From Eubacteriales bacterium (GTDB lineage Bacteria > Bacillota > Clostridia > Lachnospirales > Lachnospiraceae), in contig JAUNUY010000003.1 in the NCBI GenBank assembly GCA_030537935.1, positions 62,001-126,000 of the forward strand: a stretch of 64,000 nt of DNA, written 5' to 3'. A program made the position numbers and the translations under genes. The notes beneath the pieces were generated by a model. That model did not search any database. It saw only the letters and a list, made by a program, of their open reading frames with translations, and had not been told where the DNA came from. Of the stretch, positions 42,901 to 51,053 are shown in pieces. The stretch's first letter is position 1; each line of letters begins with the position of its first letter.

Positions 42901-45900
42901 CGTCTCCGCCCGGTATGATGTTCTTATTGGTCACCGTCACCGTTGCTTCCGGTGCCGTTTTTTGTAACTGTACAGTCGTACCCGGCGTGTACGTCGGCGT
43001 ATAACCGTGTGCCTGCGTCTCTTCTACCGTATATTCACCATAGTAGAGGTTCTCTAAGACAACGGTTTCGCCCGCCTTGATGTCCACGGTCTTCTCGTAA
43101 TTATACGGACCCGTTACCTTGAGTGTAAATACCAGCGGTTGTGCTGCACCACGCAGCATTCGTGTTTTAGCCGTCGGTTCATTCTCCAGGACCTTCATCA
43201 AGGTCAGCTTGGCGACCTTTTCATCCGGATGCTCCGGATTGCCGTTTTCGATCACGCGGTTCGTGATGCCGCCCGTGCCGCCTTCTTCCGGTGCCATATA
43301 CTCGCCGAATACCCAGTTGTCATCCAAGATATCCGCCGTCTTCACCGTCTCCTTCACGCTGAAGGTGTACTTGTTCCCGTTGATGTCCGTCTCTTCCAGG
43401 CCGGTCCACGTCGCCGTTGTTTGTGCTGCCGTCATCTCTTTTGCTTCGGCACCCGGTACCGCTTCTTCAGCACCACCTTCTACCTGACGATAGAGGGTAA
43501 ACAGCACCGTCGGTCTCGTGACGTTTTCATCACCAACCCACTTCTTCTCCGCCGTAAATTCTCCGGCCGTCGGAACCGCATAGGTGTTCGTCACCGTCAG
43601 CTTATCCTCGCTGTAGGTTGCCGTGTAATTCGCCGGTACGGTCGGTTCTTTCGCATAATACGTAAACTCACGACCGCTCGGATCATGTTTTGCCAGTCCC
43701 TTGAAGGTATGGCTCGTCGTATCGGCATTTGCCGTGAATGTACCGGCATCAATGTCAACCTTTTCGTCGATGGGCGTTACGCCGTCCACTGCCAGACCTT
43801 GACGCCACAGTTCGATAATCGTATCCGGCTTCGCACCGTTGACCCAAACCTTGTTCACCGTCACATCAATGATGTTCGGATTTTCGGGATCATCTCCGCC
43901 CGGTATAACGTTCTTATTCGTCACCGTCACCGTTGCTTCCGGTGCCATTTTTTGCAGTTGTACGATTGTACCCGGTGCATACGTCGGTGTATATCCATGT
44001 GCCTGCGTCTCTTCTACCGTATATTCACCATAGTAGAGGTTCTCTAAGACAACGGTTTCACCCGCCTTAATGTCCACGATCTTCTCGTAGTTATACGGAC
44101 CCGTTACCTTGAGTGTAAATACCAGCGGCTCTTTCGCGCCACGTCGCATCCGACGTGCGGCACGTGTTGCCGTCGGTTCATTCTCCAGGACCTTCTTCAA
44201 GGTCAGCTTGGCGACCTTTTCATCCGGATGCTCCGGATTGCCGTTTTCGATCACGCGGTTCGTGATGCCGCCCGTGCCGCCTTCTTCCGGTGCCATATAC
44301 TCGCCGAATACCCAGTTGTCATCCAGGATATCCGCCGTCTTCACCGTCTCTTTCACGCTGAAGGTGTACTTTTTGCCGTTGATGTCCGTCTCTTCCAAGC
44401 CGGTCCACGTCGCCGTCGTTTGTGCTGCCGTAATCTCTTTTACTTCAGCACCCGGCACCGCTTCTTCAGCACCACCTTCTACCTGACGATAGAGGGTAAA
44501 CAGAACCGTCGGTCTCGTGACATTCGCATCACCCGTCCACGTCTTCTCCGCCGTGAACGTACCGTTTGTCGGTACGGTATAGGTATTCGTTACATTTGCC
44601 GTCCAGTTCAGTTCATCCGACTCGATCTCACTTGTCATAGCGTAGCCGGTACCCGGATTCGGCTCTACAATATAGTAGATATACGGTTGATTTTCAATAT
44701 CTTTATCCGGTAGACGTTTGAATGTCTTCGACGGTATCGCTTCGGTCGCCGTGAACGATCTGACCTTTTCTCCTTCACCGTCTTCTCCGACCTTCCGCCA
44801 CAACTCAATCAGCGTATCCGGCTTCGGACCGTTCACCCATGTTTTCGTAACGGTTTTCGGCCTGCAATAGCTGTTGATGACTTTCGTATCATTATCGATT
44901 GCACTTTCTTCTACCTTATAATAATCTTCCGGCGTCCAACTCGTGCCGTCCGCATCCGTTTCCTTGACATAATATACCCAATCCTTTTCATGAGTCTCAT
45001 CGTATTTTATGAGATTATCCCAAGTCACTTCCGTCGTTCCGTTCGGCAGAGTCTTGATTTCAACGCCTTCAACCTTTTCATTAACGAGATTGACCCCCGG
45101 CGTTGCACCCGGTATGCGACGCCAAAGTGTAAAGTAAATGGTCGGCTTCTCCGCCGGTCCGCCAACCCATTCCTTCTTGGCCGTTACGGAAATCAATGTC
45201 TTCTTCCACTGTGCGTAAAGAATATTCTCATCATCTTCATTCAGTCTGTCAAGCTGGATATCCTCGCCGGCCGCATAAGCGGTACCGCTGCCGTCTGCCG
45301 CCGTGTTCCATCCGGTAAAATCCCATCCCACACGGGTAAAGGTCGTTGCCGCCTCGGTCTGTACCGTCCCGTTATTCGGAATTTCTTCTTTTATTACATC
45401 GGCCGGTCCATCCGCATAATTTGCTTTGTAGACCAGCTTGGTCGGCAAATCCATCTCTCCCCAGACGGCATTTACATCCGTATCTCTGATCATCTGGATT
45501 TTATCGTGCGGTTGATAAATTGTTCCGTCACCGCCGACAATCTGCCATCCGATGAAATGTTTCCCCGGCGGCGCTTCCATACCTTCTGCAGAAGGGAGCT
45601 GCGCATAAGTACCGTGTACGTACTTCGTGCCGTCTTCCGGTGCATTACCCGTACCGGCATTCAACTTGAAGGTTAACACATACGCGTTGCTGTTCCATAC
45701 GGGAAAGAGTTCTATATCATCTTTCACCGTTGCGGCAAAATCATGCCGCACAAAACGACCGCCCAAATAGGAATACCAGGCAATGAAGTCATCTTCCGTC
45801 AGCCCTTCGGGAATAATACGGTATGCGTTAAATTCCGCCAACTGTTCATCCGAAATCGTCGAAAGATGATCCACAATGACGTCTTTTGTCGGTGATGTCG

Positions 45901-48082
45901 TACTGTTCTCATTATGCGCCTTTACCGTATGAGTCGGCGCTTTCCACTTCCCGTAGAGAACCAGGTTGTGCGGCGGCATTTTTTTACCGGTAAAATCATA
46001 GGCTTCCCCCGCAAGTCCCTGATTATCAAACCAACCGTCGAAAATGAATCCGTCTCCACGCGTTGTAATCCCGACCTCATAGCCGGACAGTGCCTTATCC
46101 CCTATATCCGCATCGAACGGAATCGCCTCGGATTGTACCGTGTTACCGGTGTTATCATTTAATCCGAAGAGAATCCTGTATGAATTGCGATCATAATATA
46201 TGGTCACTTCCCGATAACCGGTTGAACTATTCCATTTAAATCTTTCTATCAGGCTATTCGAGGACCACGGTATGATGACATCAAAGCCGGGGATTGCAAT
46301 ATAATCCTCCACCGTTGTTGAAAGGTCATCTGAATAATGCGTAAAAATGAAGTCGTCTTTAATTTTTTCCTTTGTGTCTTTGTCCTTATATATGACACGG
46401 TATTTATATTTCCCGCCGACTTCTCCGTAAATTTTTAAATGCTTTTTCGGCATTTCGGGCGCCCCGCTGTACCACGGAGCCGCCGCGTTGGTTTTTGCAC
46501 TCCAAACATACGACGGTTTCAACGCTATCGCCTGATCCCACCATTGGGCCGTGTCCGCACCCCATTTAATATTGTCAAATTCCAGTCCCGCTATCGGACT
46601 GCTTGCATATTTCTCATGGAACGACAGCGTGTATCGATCCCGATCATAATATACGTTTGTAACGGTTGAACCGTCACCCAGAATATTACCCGGCGTCCCG
46701 GTTTTCTCCGTATTCAAGGAGAAATCCGCATACGTTTTGGCATCATACACGGCAGGCCCGCCTGTTACACCGGTTTTTGTTTTCGTCTCAACATAGGAAT
46801 ACCCGTCTTCATTCGGTTTTTCCTGCCAATAGACCACCGTATACTTTGTATGTTCATTCGGCGTCCATACCGCGTGTAAGACCTTGGTCTCCATAATCGG
46901 GGCATTCAAATCATAAGCCGGTCCGTCTTCCGTCTCGGACCAGTGTTTGAACGTATAACCCGGTTTTGTCGGTACCGCCGGTGTATTTTCTCCCGTCAGG
47001 TTCCCATTTTTTGCCACAATGAGTGACACCATGGCATTCCCGCCATGCGTATAAAAGTTTACATAATAACCGCTATCCAACACCGGGTATAAGAATGTCC
47101 TGCCCGTAATCGGCGTATTGAAGTCAAATGCAGGCCCCGGTTCTTCGCCCGCCACCGGTTTTGTCGTTGACCAATGCTTGAACACTTTGTCCGCACCGAC
47201 AACAATTAACGGTACATCTTCATCGTTCGTTGTCTCACCGGCTTCCACCTCTTTACTGCGAATTACTTCATCATACTCATTAAAGAAGTAGACGCGGATG
47301 GCATTTTGAAATTTCGCGTGAACGTCGACCGTCTTGTTCTCCGTCACTGCGACAGGTTTATCAAAGTCCAGTAAATTCTCGCCGATGTACCACCCGGTAA
47401 AAGTCAGGTTCTCCTTCTCCGGTGATTTCGGACGCAACGGCTTTTCATTATTCTTAATGCGCTGTGTTCTTACCAGTTCGCCGTCCACGTAAAAATTGTA
47501 TGTATGAATAGGTACAACCGGTTGAATGATGCTCCTTAATGTCGGCCCCTTCGGACGAACGATATGACGTAGTGTCGCACCCGATTGTTCCTTGACGGCA
47601 TGGACTTTAAAATGTAAATCCGCCGTATCCACCCGTATCGGTTCATCAAAAGCCAACGTCCCTATGAAATGATCTTCGGCATCGAAGACCTCCCAGTCGA
47701 CAATCTGCTTCATGTCCTCCGCCGTCAAGCCCGTTTTGGGCACTGTCGGCATCTGACCGTCCGTAATTATCTGCTCTTCCAATAAACGATTGTCCAAATA
47801 AAATGCGTAAACATTTTGAAGTACCGCTTCCGATACAACCGGCTCATCACCATTGGCCGTATCAGCGTCCTCGGGGATAATTGCCACCCCCGGCTCTTCA
47901 GCCGTTTCGGGGCGTGGCGCTTCCTCTGCCAAAGCCGCAGCCTCCCCTTCCGGTACTTCTCGATTTTCCATTACCACCGGTGCCGGATTTGCACCGTCGA
48001 TAACAGGTCCTTGTGCCGTCACGCTTGTTAAGGTAAGCATGAGAATCAAGAACCACGAAAATACCGCTCGTAATTTTTTCAT
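39890..48082 (-). CDS. Giant surface adhesin with InlB-like and Cna_B repeats, N-terminal part (frameshifted)
   Basis: 2,730 residues to a premature stop; the full protein would be 3,340 residues, because 10,024 bases minus one is divisible by three. A signal peptide (MKKLRAVFSWFLILMLTLTSVTA) precedes InlB/Listeria-Bacteroides-type beta repeats (FTGWYIGE, FKHWSETEDGPAYDLNAPI, FDGWFDNQG) to about residue 950. From about 960 there follow some sixteen domains repeating the order Cna_B (TVNKVWVNGAKPDT), Cna_B (FTAEKKWVGDENVTRPTVLFTLYRQ) and a DUF5979-like domain (LVFTLKVTGPYNYEKTVDIKAGE). Cna_B domains normally form internal Lys-Asn/Asp isopeptide bonds; the KxW lysine, KE glutamate and VTNTY asparagine are in place. 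Role: stiff adhesive stalk. GGGGGAGG precedes the ATG. No sortase is in the window. Confidence 0.88.
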   Translation of the reverse strand: MKKLRAVFSWFLILMLTLTSVTAQGPVIDGANPAPVVMENREVPEGEAAALAEEAPRPETAEEPGVAIIPEDADTANGDEPVVSEAVLQNVYAFYLDNRLLEEQIITDGQMPTVPKTGLTAEDMKQIVDWEVFDAEDHFIGTLAFDEPIRVDTADLHFKVHAVKEQSGATLRHIVRPKGPTLRSIIQPVVPIHTYNFYVDGELVRTQRIKNNEKPLRPKSPEKENLTFTGWYIGENLLDFDKPVAVTENKTVDVHAKFQNAIRVYFFNEYDEVIRSKEVEAGETTNDEDVPLIVVGADKVFKHWSTTKPVAGEEPGPAFDFNTPITGRTFLYPVLDSGYYVNFYTHGGNAMVSLIVAKNGNLTGENTPAVPTKPGYTFKHWSETEDGPAYDLNAPIMETKVLHAVWTPNEHTKYTVVYWQEKPNEDGYSYVETKTKTGVTGGPAVYDAKTYADFSLNTEKTGTPGNILGDGSTVTNVYYDRDRYTLSFHEKYASSPIAGLEFDNIKWGADTAQWWDQAIALKPSYVWSAKTNAAAPWYSGAPEMPKKHLKIYGEVGGKYKYRVIYKDKDTKEKIKDDFIFTHYSDDLSTTVEDYIAIPGFDVIIPWSSNSLIERFKWNSSTGYREVTIYYDRNSYRILFGLNDNTGNTVQSEAIPFDADIGDKALSGYEVGITTRGDGFIFDGWFDNQGLAGEAYDFTGKKMPPHNLVLYGKWKAPTHTVKAHNENSTTSPTKDVIVDHLSTISDEQLAEFNAYRIIPEGLTEDDFIAWYSYLGGRFVRHDFAATVKDDIELFPVWNSNAYVLTFKLNAGTGNAPEDGTKYVHGTYAQLPSAEGMEAPPGKHFIGWQIVGGDGTIYQPHDKIQMIRDTDVNAVWGEMDLPTKLVYKANYADGPADVIKEEIPNNGTVQTEAATTFTRVGWDFTGWNTAADGSGTAYAAGEDIQLDRLNEDDENILYAQWKKTLISVTAKKEWVGGPAEKPTIYFTLWRRIPGATPGVNLVNEKVEGVEIKTLPNGTTEVTWDNLIKYDETHEKDWVYYVKETDADGTSWTPEDYYKVEESAIDNDTKVINSYCRPKTVTKTWVNGPKPDTLIELWRKVGEDGEGEKVRSFTATEAIPSKTFKRLPDKDIENQPYIYYIVEPNPGTGYAMTSEIESDELNWTANVTNTYTVPTNGTFTAEKTWTGDANVTRPTVLFTLYRQVEGGAEEAVPGAEVKEITAAQTTATWTGLEETDINGKKYTFSVKETVKTADILDDNWVFGEYMAPEEGGTGGITNRVIENGNPEHPDEKVAKLTLKKVLENEPTATRAARRMRRGAKEPLVFTLKVTGPYNYEKIVDIKAGETVVLENLYYGEYTVEETQAHGYTPTYAPGTIVQLQKMAPEATVTVTNKNVIPGGDDPENPNIIDVTVNKVWVNGAKPDTIIELWRQGLAVDGVTPIDEKVDIDAGTFTANADTTSHTFKGLAKHDPSGREFTYYAKEPTVPANYTATYSEDKLTVTNTYAVPTAGEFTAEKKWVGDENVTRPTVLFTLYRQVEGGAEEAVPGAEAKEMTAAQTTATWTGLEETDINGNKYTFSVKETVKTADILDDNWVFGEYMAPEEGGTGGITNRVIENGNPEHPDEKVAKLTLMKVLENEPTAKTRMLRGAAQPLVFTLKVTGPYNYEKTVDIKAGETVVLENLYYGEYTVEETQAHGYTPTYTPGTTVQLQKTAPEATVTVTNKNIIPGGDDPENPNIIDVTVNKVWVNGAKPDTIIELWRQGLEVDGVTAIDEKVTVDGGQFTANAETTSHTFKGLAKHDPSGREFTYYAKEPTAPANYTATYSEDKLTVTNTYTIPTAGEFTAEKKWTGDETVTRPTVLFTLYRQVEGGAEEAVPGAEAKEITAAQTTATWTGLEETDINGKKYTFSVKETVKEADILDDNWVFGEYVPPLADENGSIRNRVINSDEKIGKLAIHKVLLNEPFIKGGETPLMRLMERMDGDVDASVFRLPGAYRGVLREPVANPLVFQVKVTGPYGYEELIDIKAGETKILENLYYGEYMVEETQTHGYTPDYTPEAKVALTKTTPKNHVTVTNRNNDGANIIDITVNKTWVNGAKPDTVIELWRQGLEADGVTAIDEKVLVDGGQFTANAGTTSHTFKGLAKHDSSGREFTYYAKEPTVPANYTATYSEDKLTVTNTYAVPTAGEFTAEKKWVGDENVTRPTVLFTLYRQVEGGAEEAVPGAEAKEMTAAQTTATWTGLEETDINGNKYTFSVKETVKTADILDDNWVFGEYMAPEEGGTGGITNRVIENGNPEHPDEKVAKLTLMKVLENEPTAKTRMLRGAAQPLVFTLKVTGPYNYEKTVDIKAGETVVLENLYYGEYTVEETQAHGYTPTYTPGTTVQLQKTAPEATVTVTNKNIIPGGDDPENPNIIDVTVNKVWVNGAKPDTIIELWRQGLEVDGVTAIDEKVTVDGGQFMANAETTSHTFKGLAKHDPSGRPFVYYAKEPDVPANYTATYSEDKLTVTNTYAVPMTGEFTAEKKWVGDENVTRPTVLFTLYRQVEGGAEEAVPGAEAKEITAAQTTATWTGLEETDINGKKYTFSVKETVKTADILDDNWVFGEYVAPEEGGTGGITNRVIENGNPEHPDEKVAKLTLKKVLDNEPTATRAARRMRREVKEPLVFTLKVTGPYNYEKTVDIKAGETVVLENLYYGEYTVEETQAHGYTPTYAPGATVQLQKNDTGSNGDSDEHQ
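40331..44386. repeat. Tandem 2,028-bp repeats within the adhesin gene
   Basis: Sequences at offset 2,028 bases are essentially identical wherever I compared them between about 40720-41652 and 42748-43680, and again between 40331 and 42359 onward, with more divergence between. The unit equals 676 codons (six domains). A separate stretch at about 39533-39713 matches about 42538-42718. The pattern looks like duplication followed by patchwork gene conversion. Confidence 0.85.
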
Positions 48083-48206
48083 ATTGTCCTCCCCCTTTTA
48101 AATTCGTCATTCCGAAGAATACCGTTCCTTCTAATCCTAATTGCACAAAAGATACCAAAATTAATAATCTTTTTGCATAGATTTGATAATATTATTTATC
48201 ACATTA

Positions 48207-48215
48207 CCCCCCCCC
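48207..48215. repeat. C9/G9 homopolymer upstream of the adhesin
   Basis: Nine consecutive C on the plus strand (G on the coding strand), about 125 bases before the adhesin start and just upstream of AT-rich candidate -10 elements (TAATGT, TAATAT). Such tracts change length by slippage and can switch expression of surface proteins. Confidence 0.7.
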
Positions 48216-48293
48216 GGACATGTATTTTTGTCTAAGAAAATAGCTTTGAAAGCACCTATTCTTGTTTATATTATATCATTTATTCACAAAATA

Positions 48294-48320
48294 AACCCAC
48301 CCGTAGCGGGTAGGTTTTTC
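48294..48320. terminator. Hairpin with flanking T runs
   Basis: AACCCACCCG and CGGGTAGGTT pair around TAG, with TTTTT on the plus side and TTTATTTT on the minus side. A closely similar hairpin lies at about 48881-48905. No plus-strand gene needs either of them. Confidence 0.5.
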
Positions 48321-48461
48321 GCTTTAAAGTGATAATGCGGCATAAATTAATAATGCGTTCTATGTATCGGTTCTCATCGGCGATCTCGATACAGCAAGAA
48401 AATATACCGCACCTCCATTCACTTTACATAATTGATTATTACTGAGAAATTCTGCCAAAAA

Positions 48462-48499
48462 TAAAAAAACGGTTGAGAGCCCTGAACTTCTCTCAACCG
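48462..48499 (-). terminator. Strong intrinsic terminator of a short minus-strand transcript
   Basis: CGGTTGAGAG and CTCTCAACCG are perfect arms around a 10-base loop, followed on the minus strand by seven T. It does not belong to the response-regulator gene, which has its own terminator at 48961-48992. Confidence 0.85.
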
Positions 48500-48579
48500 A
48501 ACAGATCGGCGAATATTCCGGCAAAAATGATTCCCCTGCGTTTTTGCCTCCTTCTCGCCATATCTTCTGTCGACATCAT
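48493..48579 (-). CDS. Possible 28-residue peptide
   Basis: MMSTEDMARRRQKRRGIIFAGIFADLFG, split as acidic start, basic patch RRRQKRR and hydrophobic tail IIFAGIFADLFG. AAGGA lies eight bases before the ATG, and the stop codon falls inside the terminator stem at 48470-48499. The layout is that of a small membrane-active peptide or of a leader peptide. No homolog is known to me; it may be chance. Confidence 0.3.
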   Translation of the reverse strand: MMSTEDMARRRQKRRGIIFAGIFADLFG

Positions 48580-48855
48580 AATAGTGTCCTTACACCGATG
48601 TCATTGCATCCGCTTTCGACAGCATGTCCGTAACGCACGGGCTTGAAGCACCTCTGTACTCCCCAATGTATTCGCATCTGCGCGTCCACACCGTAACGGA
48701 GCAGAAATACGCTGCACTGCTCCCCGAAATAAACCCGTATGAAATCTTCGTCACACTGACTGAACGGAAAACGATGCCGTTGTAAATGCCTCCCCTTTTC
48801 AGGCACTTACCTTGGTAACGGTGCATTCTCAAAACCCGTCCTCATCGTCAACATG

Positions 48856-48864
48856 ATTATAGCA
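48856..48864 (-). promoter_or_regulatory. Extended -10 promoter of the short transcript
   Basis: Minus strand TGCTATAAT at 48864-48856, with only a weak -35 (GTTACT). It lies just downstream of the second hairpin of the 48.3/48.9 kb pair. Confidence 0.6.
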
Positions 48865-48960
48865 CGAACTCTGATTTAGTAACCTACCCGCAACGGGTAG
48901 TTTTTCCACCATGTCCGCTACAGCGGTTGATAGAGACGCCCTACGCTCCATATACATGAT

Positions 48961-48992
48961 AAAACCCCGCCCGCTTTCTGAGGCGGGCGGGG
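48961..48992 (-). terminator. Terminator of the signalling operon
   Basis: CCCCGCCCGC and GCGGGCGGGG are perfect arms, with TTTT following on the minus strand, 14 bases past the response-regulator stop. Confidence 0.92.
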
Positions 48993-49006
48993 GCAAGTAT
49001 CCGGTA

Positions 49007-49624
49007 CTATAGCAGCGGATTAATCCATCCGTTAAGAATCATATGGAAGGCCAAATCCACGGAGTTTGAAAAACCCGTTTTTGCCAACATGTTGGACTTA
49101 TGATATTTCACCGTGTTCTCACTGATAAAAAGCTCTTCCGCAATCTCCTTATTCGTCATGTGCTTACAAATGCAACGCAGAACATCCATTTCCCGTCTGG
49201 TTAACGGCGTCTCGCCTGTCGGAAAGGTGATGGATGCCGCCTCGGGAAAAAACGTTTTCCCTTCCATCACACCTCGAATGACCTCCGAAAAATATTCCAG
49301 ACTCCGGCGTTTATAAATGAATGCATGTGCTCCGGCATCTCGTGCTCGCGGTAAAAAAGAAACTTCGTCAAAAGCCGTCATGATGACCACCTTGATGTCC
49401 GGCAATTCTTTTCGAATCATACGGGTCGCATCCAGCCCGGATACATTCCCCTCCGTACATATGTCCATCAATACAACATCCGGTTTCTTTCGTTCGCAAT
49501 ACAGGAGTGCATAGTTCGCGCCCGGAATTTCCCCAACCACCTCAAACTCTTTACTCTGTTCCAACATCTGTCGCAAGGCATCCCGCATCGATTTATGATC
49601 CTCGACAATCAGCACCTTAATCAT
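49007..49624 (-). CDS. NarL/LuxR-type response regulator
   Basis: 205 residues from MIKVLIVEDHKSMRD at 49624, chosen over ATG at 49630 because AAGGGGGG lies six bases upstream. The receiver domain has the acidic pair ED, phospho-acceptor Asp in VVLMDICTEG, Thr in VVIMTAFDE and Lys in FIYKRRS. The C-terminal LuxR helix-turn-helix reads LTRREMDVLRCICKHMTNKEIAEELFISENTVKYHKSNM. It overlaps the kinase gene by 8 bases. Targets are unknown; the adhesin just downstream in the same orientation is an obvious candidate. Confidence 0.95.
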   Translation of the reverse strand: MIKVLIVEDHKSMRDALRQMLEQSKEFEVVGEIPGANYALLYCERKKPDVVLMDICTEGNVSGLDATRMIRKELPDIKVVIMTAFDEVSFLPRARDAGAHAFIYKRRSLEYFSEVIRGVMEGKTFFPEAASITFPTGETPLTRREMDVLRCICKHMTNKEIAEELFISENTVKYHKSNMLAKTGFSNSVDLAFHMILNGWINPLL

Positions 49625-51053
49625 GATCATCCCCCCTTAACGCTATAAATATCTCAAACTTCGGTTGATTCCGTATCTCCAACCGGCCACCGTAAGCGGC
49701 AAGACTTTTTCGTATGCTCGTGAAACCGCCGCCTTCCACAATCTCTTCCGAAACGGATCGCCCGTTATCTGAAATATGGATGCACCAGCCATCATCCGTC
49801 CTTGAAAAATTGATATTTACTTCCGTTGCCAAACCGTGACGTACTGCATTTGTCGTTGCCTCCAAAGCAATCTCCGAAAACAAGTCGGCCAAACCCTTGC
49901 TTTGCGGCAGCGGGCCGGAAACTCGGACGCTCACCCCGATACCGGCCATCATATTGACAAGTGTATCCAGCTTATCTCCCTCCCGCTCCCGAACACGAAC
50001 TTCTCGTAAAATGATGCGAAGTTCCTCCACGAACGAGTGCAACAGCTCGTCATCCGGTGCCGTCCGCTCGCGAAGGTTGTGCATCAATAGTGCGATTTTC
50101 TGTCCCAGAATATTATGAAAGCGATTCTTCATGGCCACGACTTCTTCTTGTCTATATATGCGATACAATCTGTCTGTCATTTCCTTTAACTTATCGCTTC
50201 GTTTCTTTAGTTGCTTATTTTGATGATATACTCGCAACGTGGCACGCCATTCCGCCGTGATGTCCACCGCCGTCAACTCCATATATGCAATTCGTTCAAT
50301 GACCGTATCCGAACGCTTAAAGAGCCAGATACTTTTATCCGGCAACTCATAGACGATATCATCCATATATATCCGATGCACATCGGGTCGTACGTTCTCC
50401 GCGGTCAGATACTCACGATAGAAGACCTCTCCGTTTCGATGCACCATGTCCGTCGTCTGTTGCATCAACTCCTGCATTTTCAAATTGACCAGACGAATAC
50501 TCCCGTCCTTTCGGCAAAACATGATGCCCGCCGGTAACGTATCAATGGCATGTTTTACCGAACGTGCGGAAAAATGATACCGCATCAATCGCCGACACTC
50601 CGCAATCGTCAAAGTAGATTGTACTATAAATGCAATCACTGCTGCAGTAAAATAAAACGTATAACGCTCTCCGGCCAGAACCTCCATCAAGGGCAAGGTG
50701 AAAAACGTTGCCGTAAATGCCAGTGGACTCAACACCTGCCTCTGCTCCATGAAATAAATGACTGCAAAAAAACTCAATACGAAAAATAAGATATAACGTA
50801 ATGTTTGTCGACCGGATGCGACAATATAACCTGCATCAAACCCGAGACCGACCTGTGCAACCAAATAAACCATCATCAGCAATTGAAACAAGATAAATAC
50901 CTGAAAGAAGTCTTGCCCCCAACGAATCTCCCGGCGAACACCGTCATTAAAAAACTTATGTACGATGGCTGCAGTTTGTAATATCACGGCGACCGCCATC
51001 GTAAAACCGAACGCAAGACGGCCCCACTCGGGCAGATTATAAAAAGTTTGCAC
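49617..51053 (-). CDS. Membrane histidine kinase with PAS-like domain
   Basis: 478 residues from a GTG start at 51053 with AAGGAGG six bases upstream. About five or six membrane segments fill residues 1-150. A PAS-like stretch follows (AIDTLPAGIMFCRKDGSIRLVN), then a dimerisation/phospho-acceptor helix with the probable phosphorylated histidine in KNRFHNILGQKIALLMHNL, then a GHKL ATPase with the N-box EIALEATTNAVRHG and the DNG box HISDNGRS. This is the LiaS/NarX-like branch that pairs with NarL-type regulators. It overlaps the sensor-like gene upstream by 17 bases and the regulator downstream by 8. Confidence 0.93.
   Translation of the reverse strand: MQTFYNLPEWGRLAFGFTMAVAVILQTAAIVHKFFNDGVRREIRWGQDFFQVFILFQLLMMVYLVAQVGLGFDAGYIVASGRQTLRYILFFVLSFFAVIYFMEQRQVLSPLAFTATFFTLPLMEVLAGERYTFYFTAAVIAFIVQSTLTIAECRRLMRYHFSARSVKHAIDTLPAGIMFCRKDGSIRLVNLKMQELMQQTTDMVHRNGEVFYREYLTAENVRPDVHRIYMDDIVYELPDKSIWLFKRSDTVIERIAYMELTAVDITAEWRATLRVYHQNKQLKKRSDKLKEMTDRLYRIYRQEEVVAMKNRFHNILGQKIALLMHNLRERTAPDDELLHSFVEELRIILREVRVREREGDKLDTLVNMMAGIGVSVRVSGPLPQSKGLADLFSEIALEATTNAVRHGLATEVNINFSRTDDGWCIHISDNGRSVSEEIVEGGGFTSIRKSLAAYGGRLEIRNQPKFEIFIALRGDDHD

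Larger units (their letters stand above)
48462..48849 (-). ncRNA. Putative structured short transcript of unknown class
   Basis: An extended -10 promoter (TGCTATAAT) and a strong terminator delimit about 388 bases. The RNA can form several stems: GTAAGTGCCT with AGGCATTTAC (10 pairs, one G-U), ACGG with CCGT, GTCA with TGAC, GGAGCAG with CTGCTCC, and CACCGT with ACGGTG closing a multibranch. Two overlapping frames of about 75-80 codons in the same stretch are cysteine- and arginine-rich, lack clear starts and look like chance. I do not recognise it as RNase P RNA, tmRNA, 6S RNA or SRP RNA. Confidence 0.45.

Noticed and set aside
41111..44047. Long open frames on the plus strand opposite the giant adhesin
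   Set aside because: They are mirror frames of the repeated Cna_B coding sequence, repeat with the same 2,028-base offset, are arginine/cysteine-rich and lack ribosome sites.
48576..48832. Two overlapping minus-strand frames of 76-80 codons
   Set aside because: They overlap each other, lack a well-placed start and ribosome site, and have improbable composition; the stretch is better explained as structured RNA.
48294..48905. Mobile element (MITE) bounded by the two similar hairpins
   Set aside because: The hairpins are similar but in terminator form, and no target-site duplication or transposase remnant is visible.
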